Shown here: positions 57,927 to 64,000 of the stretch, one piece after another | Position numbering within the stretch: the stretch's first letter is position 1 | How the letters are laid out: each line of letters starts with the position of its first letter | Origin: Nostoc sp. CCCryo 231-06 | GTDB taxonomy: Bacteria > Cyanobacteriota > Cyanobacteriia > Cyanobacteriales > Nostocaceae | Length of the DNA: 64,000 nt | Direction: 5' to 3' | NCBI GenBank assembly: GCA_023522315.1 | Contig: JAHCSU010000096.1 | Coordinates: forward strand, 1-64,000 | The notes under the pieces: model-generated | Databases searched by the model: none | Seen by the model: the letters and a program-made list of their open reading frames with translations, nothing else | Told to the model about the DNA's origin: nothing | Made by a program: the position numbers and the translations under genes

Positions 57927-60900
57927 TTATAATACTGGATTTTTGGCTATATCAATATTTTGTAAGAATATAGTATTTTTAGGAGCCAGAAACTTCCTAA
58001 ACTGAGAATACAGAGCAGGAATAACTAACAGTGTTAATGCTGTCGAGGTAAACAAGCCACCCAACACCACTATCGAAAGGGGTTGTAAAATTTCTTTACC
58101 AGGGCCACTCTCAACTACTAATGGTGCTAATCCTAAAGCAGAGGTAAAAGCTGTCATTAAAATAGCGTTAAGCCGTTCCATTGAACCTTGAATAAGCACT
58201 TCTTTAAGAGGCATCCCTTCAGCAAATTTGGTATTGTAATTATCCACCAGTAGCAAACCATTACGGGTGGCAACTCCAAAGAGAGTGATAAAGCCAACTA
58301 AGGAAGCAATAGAAATTACACCATCTGTCAAAGCTACTGAAAATATTCCTCCTACCAATGCTAAAGGCAAGTTAATCATAATCATGACAGTAGAAGGTAT
58401 AGATTTGACTGAAAGATACATAATTACTGTAATGACGACAAAGGCGATCGCACTGGAAATTAAGATATTCTGAGTGGCTCGTTCTTGCGCCTCAAATTGC
58501 CCTGCATATTGAATATAGTAACCAGAGGGAGGATGCACTTGTTGATTAACTTTGTCTCGAATTTCATTGACAATAGAGCGCAAATCTCTACCGCTAGCGT
58601 TAGCCGAAACCACAATCAAGCGGGAAACATTTTCTCGGTTAATCGTATTTGGCCCTGTGCCATTGCTAATTATAGCAACTTGTGACAAAGGAATCTTTTG
58701 ACCGTTAGGTGTATCAACTAATAAATTGCCAATGGTATCCAGACTTTGCCGCGCATCTGGTTTTAACCACACAACTAAGTCAAAAGTTTGTTGTTTTTCC
58801 AAGACTTGAGAAACTACTTTTCCATTGAGTGCAGTTTCCAGAATTTCGGAAAGTTTTCCTACTGTCAAACCATATCGAGAAGCGGCTTGGCGGTTGAACT
58901 TAATTTGTATCTGTTCGACTGGGACTTGAGGCTCAAGTTGTAAATCAACAATCCCATTAACGGTTTTCATTACTTCATTTACTTGGCTCCCAATGATGCG
59001 GAGTTGTTCTAATTCTGAACCGAAAATTTTGACAGCGATCGCACTTCTCACCCCAGACAAAACCTCATCCATTCGGTGAGAGATAAAACCACCAATATTC
59101 GGCGCTACCCCTGGTAATTTAGCAAATTCTCCTCGCAGCTTTTTAATAGTTCCTTCTCTGTCTTCCATCGCTGCTTTGCTCAACTCAATATCCAAATGTC
59201 CGATATTTACCCCTGCTGCATCTGCATCACCTGGCGCACGTCCAGAACGCAACTGCACGTAAGGAAATCTAGAATCTCCCTTCAGCGCGTCTTGAAGTGC
59301 TTCTCCAGCTACATTAGTAGCTTCCAAAGATACACCAGGATAGAGAGTGAGGGTATTCACCAAAGTTTGCTCTTGAAATTCTGGTAAAAACACTCTTCCA
59401 AAGGAGGGAGCAATCACAGCAGATGCTACCACACTGGCAAGAGCTAGGGTTAAAATAATTCCAGAATGCCGCAGAGAAAATGCTAATAGGGGATGATAAA
59501 GCTTCTTAAAAAATCTTGCTATCCAAGGCTCGGTTTCTGGCAAGTTACCGTAAGGTAATAAGATTGCACATAATGCCGGAGTCACCGTTAATGCTGTGAT
59601 ACTAGAAGCAATAACTGCTGCCATATACCCTAATCCCATTGGGATAAAAATACTACCTTCTACACCAGCCAAAGCAAAAACTGGAGAGAAGACAACTATG
59701 GTAATTATGGTGGCTCCAAATACCGAATCGCGTACCTCTTGACAACCGTCAAATACTACATCTAAAACTGGGCGCGGGTTGGGAGAGTATTTATTTTCTC
59801 TGAGGTTACGATAGACGTTTTCGGCATCAACAATTGCATCATCAACTGCTGAACCAATTGCTACTGCTAATCCTCCCAAAGTCATAGTGTTTAAACCTTG
59901 TCCTAGCCAATTTAGTAATAGTACTCCGATTAGCAAGGATAAAGGCAGGGCAGTTAGACAAATAGCTAGATTACGCCAATTCATCAAAAACGGAATCAGG
60001 ATAAGTGCCACAATAATACTGCCTTCAATTAAAGCTTCCCTAACATTGTCAATGGAAGAATCAATATAGCTTTCTTGACGGAAGGTAGGAGTTATATTAA
60101 TATCTTTGGGTAAGCCAGCTTTTACTTCCGACATCGCCTCTTCTATGGCACGAGTAACAGTAGGAGTATCGGCTTGAGGCTGTTTATTAATCATCACAAT
60201 AATTGCCTTTTGACCGTTAAAACTACCATCACCCCGTTTGATAGCTGCACCAATTTGTACATCAGCTACATCGGATATTTTTACAGGTGTACCGTTGCGG
60301 GCAGTAATTACTGACTGTTGTAATTCTTCAATAGATTCAATCCGTCCAATCCCTCGAATTAATTTTTCGCGATCGGGGGTAATTAAATAGCCACCTGGTG
60401 CATTAACATTGGCAGCAGATACAGCCTCCTGCACATCTTCTAAAGTGACATTAAAGGCTTGTAACTTCTCTGGGTCAATTAATACTTGATATTGGCGAGT
60501 ATCGCCACCATAAGCTATAACCTGACTAACACCTGGAACCGCTAAAAGACGATTTGTTACTTGCCAATCGACAATGCGCCGCACTTCCATCAAAGGAGTA
60601 TTTTGGGAAGTGAAGGCGTATTGCAGTACAGTACCGATGGGGGAACTAGTGGGGGAAATTTGTGGCATTTCCACTCCTTCAGGAAGCTTACTAGAACTCT
60701 GTTGTAATCGCTCTGTTACCAATTGGCGAGCTTGGTAAATATCGCTTCCCCAGTTAAAAATTACTTTGACAACCGAAACTCCCGACGCACTAGAAGAGCG
60801 GACTGCTGTGATTCCTGGAGTACCGTTAATCGCACTTTCAATTGGTAAAGTTACTAAAGATTCAACTTCTTCTGGTGCTAATCCTGGTGCTTCAGTTTGA

Positions 60901-61046
60901 ATTTCAACTTGGGGTGGTGCAAAGTTAGGAAAAACATCCAACGGCATTTGGATAATTGTCCGAAATATCCAAAGTGTTAGGATAATTGTACCCAGAATGA
61001 CTAACCAACGGCGGGCGATCGCCCATTTAATAATCGCACTCAGCAT
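57927..61046 (-). CDS. CusA/CzcA-family heavy-metal efflux RND transporter
   Basis: 1039 aa RND; GGLAVAIGSAVDDAIVDAENVYRNLRE; two-fold TM layout. Confidence 0.93.
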   Translation of the reverse strand: MLSAIIKWAIARRWLVILGTIILTLWIFRTIIQMPLDVFPNFAPPQVEIQTEAPGLAPEEVESLVTLPIESAINGTPGITAVRSSSASGVSVVKVIFNWGSDIYQARQLVTERLQQSSSKLPEGVEMPQISPTSSPIGTVLQYAFTSQNTPLMEVRRIVDWQVTNRLLAVPGVSQVIAYGGDTRQYQVLIDPEKLQAFNVTLEDVQEAVSAANVNAPGGYLITPDREKLIRGIGRIESIEELQQSVITARNGTPVKISDVADVQIGAAIKRGDGSFNGQKAIIVMINKQPQADTPTVTRAIEEAMSEVKAGLPKDINITPTFRQESYIDSSIDNVREALIEGSIIVALILIPFLMNWRNLAICLTALPLSLLIGVLLLNWLGQGLNTMTLGGLAVAIGSAVDDAIVDAENVYRNLRENKYSPNPRPVLDVVFDGCQEVRDSVFGATIITIVVFSPVFALAGVEGSIFIPMGLGYMAAVIASSITALTVTPALCAILLPYGNLPETEPWIARFFKKLYHPLLAFSLRHSGIILTLALASVVASAVIAPSFGRVFLPEFQEQTLVNTLTLYPGVSLEATNVAGEALQDALKGDSRFPYVQLRSGRAPGDADAAGVNIGHLDIELSKAAMEDREGTIKKLRGEFAKLPGVAPNIGGFISHRMDEVLSGVRSAIAVKIFGSELEQLRIIGSQVNEVMKTVNGIVDLQLEPQVPVEQIQIKFNRQAASRYGLTVGKLSEILETALNGKVVSQVLEKQQTFDLVVWLKPDARQSLDTIGNLLVDTPNGQKIPLSQVAIISNGTGPNTINRENVSRLIVVSANASGRDLRSIVNEIRDKVNQQVHPPSGYYIQYAGQFEAQERATQNILISSAIAFVVITVIMYLSVKSIPSTVMIMINLPLALVGGIFSVALTDGVISIASLVGFITLFGVATRNGLLLVDNYNTKFAEGMPLKEVLIQGSMERLNAILMTAFTSALGLAPLVVESGPGKEILQPLSIVVLGGLFTSTALTLLVIPALYSQFRKFLAPKNTIFLQNIDIAKNPVL

Positions 61047-62671
61047 TATTTTTTCTGAATCTTGATTTCTGAATCTTCACTCGCTGTACGGTGGTTATCA
61101 ACCCATTCTGGGGATGGTTCTACTTGTACAAAACTGGCTGGTTGAAGTTGATTAGTGCGACGACTAGACCAAAAAGCACCTGCGATGAAAGCGATCGCAG
61201 CTAATGCTGTTCCTGCTCCCAGCAGCCACAGTGGTACTGGCTCTGTTGTAGTCTGTATAGGGGTTTCCGGGTGTTCGTCTACCTTTGGCTTAGTATCACC
61301 ACGCAAAGACTGAGCATAAAGCTGAGGCGATCGCACTGTCACGATCAAATCCTCCTCGAATAAGCCAGTTTTGACTTCAACCATATCCCCAGAGGTTCGA
61401 CCTAAAGTAACTTCAACAGGCTGATAGGCGTTGCCATTTTGTACATAAACCTGTTGTTTGCCATTGGCTTCAACTACAGCCGCGCTCTTAATTGCTAATA
61501 TGGCTGATGATGCTTGGTTTGTAACAACTTCTAGTTCTGCAAACATTCCTGGTTTTAGCACTCCAGCAGAATTCTCTAGTTCAGCTTGCACTGGTACTAC
61601 TCGCGTTTCTCCTTCCACCACAGAACCAATTCGGGTAATTCGTCCGACGAAAGTACGGTTAGGTATGGAAGCAACTTTGACCCTTACCTGTTGACCACTT
61701 CTTACCTGATTCAAATCTTTTTCATAAATATTCGCTGTGGCAAAAACGCGGCTGTCATTGATAATTGTCATCAACTTCCCACCCGCATCCTCGAATGATT
61801 GACCGAGGGTAGCTTCTCTATCAGCAACTTTGCCGGAAATTGGAGAAGTCACGGTAACAAGTCCTTGAGCATTGGCGCGGGTTCCCAATTGAGCAAGCCG
61901 AGTTTGATAAATACTATTACTTAGTTGAATCCGAGACTTTGCTACCTGAACGGCTGAATCAGCGCGTTTTAGCTGATTTTCTGCCTCGATAACGTCCCGA
62001 CGGCTGGCGGCTTTGGCAAGGTCGGATTTGGCTTGAGCTAACTGGGTTTCGGATTCAAGAGCATTACGACGTGGTAAAGCGCCAGCATCAGCTAATTGTC
62101 GATCTTTGTTAAACTTTTCTTGAGCATAAGCCACTTGGCTTTGTGCTTGAGCTATTTCAGCTGCGGCTATTTGTTGATAGCGATCGCGGTTTTGTTGAGC
62201 TAGCCTTAAATCAGCCTCCGCTTCCTGTAAATCACCCTGACCTTGAGCAAGTTTTTCCTGGGAATTAACCCGCATTTCTACTAGTTCAGGACTGGATATA
62301 ACGGCAACTGGTTGACCTTTTTTCACCATGACACCAGGTTCCACCAATAACTCAACCACTTTCGCTTTAGAAATTGGCGTATTTACTTCCACTTTTTGGC
62401 TGGATAGAGTTTCAATCTGTCCAGTAGTTTTAATCCCAATAGCTAGCTGTTGGCGTTTGACAGGTTCAACTTTAATTCCTAGCCGTTTGGCTGTTTGAGC
62501 ATCAACTTGAATAGAACTAGTAGCACCCGTTGTTTCACTTCCTCCTTGAAACTCATTTCCGTGTCCAGCGTGAGCCAAAACAACTGCGGGACTAGCAAGT
62601 AACAAAACACTGAAAAGTGTCCCAGAAACACAGCGAGTAACTGTAAATGGTTGCGAATAGAAGTTAGGCAT
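61046..62671 (-). CDS. Efflux RND periplasmic adaptor (CusB/HlyD family)
   Basis: VEVNTPISKAKVVELLVEPGVMVKKGQPVAVISSPEL; overlaps the RND gene by 1 nt; probable start MPNFYSQ at 62671. Confidence 0.9.
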   Translation of the reverse strand: MPNFYSQPFTVTRCVSGTLFSVLLLASPAVVLAHAGHGNEFQGGSETTGATSSIQVDAQTAKRLGIKVEPVKRQQLAIGIKTTGQIETLSSQKVEVNTPISKAKVVELLVEPGVMVKKGQPVAVISSPELVEMRVNSQEKLAQGQGDLQEAEADLRLAQQNRDRYQQIAAAEIAQAQSQVAYAQEKFNKDRQLADAGALPRRNALESETQLAQAKSDLAKAASRRDVIEAENQLKRADSAVQVAKSRIQLSNSIYQTRLAQLGTRANAQGLVTVTSPISGKVADREATLGQSFEDAGGKLMTIINDSRVFATANIYEKDLNQVRSGQQVRVKVASIPNRTFVGRITRIGSVVEGETRVVPVQAELENSAGVLKPGMFAELEVVTNQASSAILAIKSAAVVEANGKQQVYVQNGNAYQPVEVTLGRTSGDMVEVKTGLFEEDLIVTVRSPQLYAQSLRGDTKPKVDEHPETPIQTTTEPVPLWLLGAGTALAAIAFIAGAFWSSRRTNQLQPASFVQVEPSPEWVDNHRTASEDSEIKIQKK

Positions 62672-62803
62672 CGCTATCAAAAGCCTTTGGATACAGAGGC
62701 AGAGAAAATACAATGATTCGTTGCACTGCTGAGGCATTCATTTTTCAAAGAAAATACCTTCTGCAATCTGAGATACACTCCCTACCCAGTCTTTCATAGA
62801 GAA

Positions 62804-62820
62804 ATGAAATTAGGATGAAA
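62804..62820 (-). promoter_or_regulatory. Direct repeat TTTCAT-CCTAA-TTTCAT upstream of the adaptor-RND genes
   Basis: + strand ATGAAATTAGGATGAAA. Confidence 0.6.
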
Positions 62821-63018
62821 ATAATTATGCTGCGTAGGCGTAGCCCGCACTTCGACAAGCTCAGTGACCATCGTAGACATCGCTGCTGAAATAACCAAAC
62901 ATCTACCCCAAATTCACAACCACAAATACATATTTTCTCTTGGCGTACTTGGCGACTTGGCGGTTCGTTCCTTTTCACAACTCACATAAGATTACTATAT
63001 CCACCCAAAAACTTAGAT

Positions 63019-63726
63019 TTACTTGTTGTACCAAGCTTTTCGCCACTGTTGCATTTCTTTAATTTCTATCTCTTGGGCTTTAACAATTTCTTGGGCTAAT
63101 TTCTTGATTTCAGGGCGCTTAGACTTACTTAAGGCATCTTGCGCCATTGTTACAGCCCCTTGGTGGTGAGGAATCATCGCATTAATAAAGCGCAAATCAA
63201 ATTCAGCATCAGCTGCACCTAAGTTCTGACTCATCATCATAGTTTTCATTTGGTCAGATGACATCTCCGCCATCTGACCCATTTTACTGTCATAAGCCAT
63301 TGGTTTATTTCCCGCATTGGCATACCAAGCTTGTCGCCACTGCTTCATCTGAGTGATTTCTTGGTTTTGCGATTTGATGATATTGTCTGCTAATTTTTTG
63401 ATTTCAGGACGTTTTGATTTCACCTGCGCTTCTTTAGCCATTTCCACAGCCCCTTGATGGTGCGGTGTCATCCCGTCAAGAAACCGTAAATCAAAATTAG
63501 CATCGGCTGGGCCTAAATTCATTGCCATGCTGTGATTCATACCACCACCGTGGTTCATCATCTGCTGCTTGTCGTTACTATTGGTAGCAGTTGCGTTTGG
63601 GGCTTGACTTTGGTTTTGGGAAGCAGGACTAGTACAGCCTGTCATTAACCCACCTGCTGAAGCGATCGCACTAAAGGTTAATGCTAAAAAGCCATTCCTA
63701 AAAGATAGCAGTTGCATAAGTCTCAC
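63019..63726 (-). CDS. Lipoprotein with two tandem DUF305 domains
   Basis: Lipobox-like LMTGC; two DANFDLRFLDGMTPHHQGAVEMAKEA / DAEFDLRFINAMIPHHQGAVTMAQDA blocks. Confidence 0.92.
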   Translation of the reverse strand: MRLMQLLSFRNGFLALTFSAIASAGGLMTGCTSPASQNQSQAPNATATNSNDKQQMMNHGGGMNHSMAMNLGPADANFDLRFLDGMTPHHQGAVEMAKEAQVKSKRPEIKKLADNIIKSQNQEITQMKQWRQAWYANAGNKPMAYDSKMGQMAEMSSDQMKTMMMSQNLGAADAEFDLRFINAMIPHHQGAVTMAQDALSKSKRPEIKKLAQEIVKAQEIEIKEMQQWRKAWYNK

Positions 63727-63774
63727 CTAAAAGTTTCCTAATTCTATATTTACTTATTAGCTTTGCAGCCAGAA

Positions 63775-63791
63775 ATGAAATTAGGATGAAA
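63775..63791 (-). promoter_or_regulatory. Direct repeat TTTCAT-CCTAA-TTTCAT upstream of the DUF305 gene
   Basis: + strand ATGAAATTAGGATGAAA(T), 49 bp from the start codon. Confidence 0.6.
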
Positions 63792-63825
63792 TCTAACTTA
63801 TTAAAGAAGTCCAGTATCTTGTTGT

Positions 63826-64000
63826 TTATTTATCACTCAAAATTGTGTAAGCATCATTAACTAAGTGCATTTTCTCTTGTGCTTGTTTTAGTAGTTGCGG
63901 CTGATTCACAAACAAATCTGGATGCCATTTTTTTACTAAAGTTCGATAAGCCTGCTTTACCTCAGCCTGAGAAGCATTTGCTTGCAATCCTAAAATGCTG
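63826..64000 (-). CDS. J-domain protein, partial (runs off the window end)
   Basis: Minus strand reads SILGLQANASQAEVKQAYRTLVKKWHPDLFVNQPQLLKQAQEKMHLVNDAYTILSDK* with HPD motif; absent from the ORF track. Confidence 0.85.
   Translation of the reverse strand, partial: SILGLQANASQAEVKQAYRTLVKKWHPDLFVNQPQLLKQAQEKMHLVNDAYTILSDK

Noticed and set aside
1-64000. tRNA, rRNA or known riboswitch
   Set aside because: No cloverleaf, rRNA or recognisable riboswitch core found by reading; a tRNAscan/Infernal run would be needed to exclude them.

Overview
This 64 kb window comes from a filamentous, heterocyst-type cyanobacterium (Nostocales-like). Supporting signs are HIP1 sites (GCGATCGC) throughout, a fraC-fraD-fraE septal-junction operon, a hormogonium-polysaccharide-type glycosyltransferase run (hpsL/N/O/P-like), heptamer STRR repeats and many short dispersed repeats. 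Other content: a WD40/NB-ARC STAND ATPase overlapping a peptidase C26 gene, a CyanoTRADD-associated 2-TM protein, two toxin-antitoxin modules (HigBA-like and ParDE-like), a very large hybrid histidine kinase with a PleD-like response regulator, heme oxygenase, GlmM, CobW, a tandem-domain CobO/BtuR protein, and a heavy-metal module (RND efflux pump + adaptor + double DUF305 lipoprotein + RppA/RppB-like two-component system). Most notable observations: (1) a BamHI-like restriction endonuclease, a DNA methyltransferase and a small excisionase-type HTH gene lie between the rppA-like and rppB-like genes; (2) three TTTCAT-N5-TTTCAT direct repeats with identical spacing lie upstream of genes of the metal module; (3) several MITE-like families with matched inverted repeats, some supplying stop codons or start-codon context for neighbours; (4) many gene relics (MazEF-like, ChaB, C-terminal DUF4953 metalloprotease, GNAT, Na/Pi cotransporter, a GFSER-type membrane protein with an in-frame stop); (5) a dispersed repeat inserted in frame in the ATPase region of a hybrid kinase; (6) a candidate solo IS200/IS605 right end. 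All family assignments were made by eye from motifs and memory; no searches were run.
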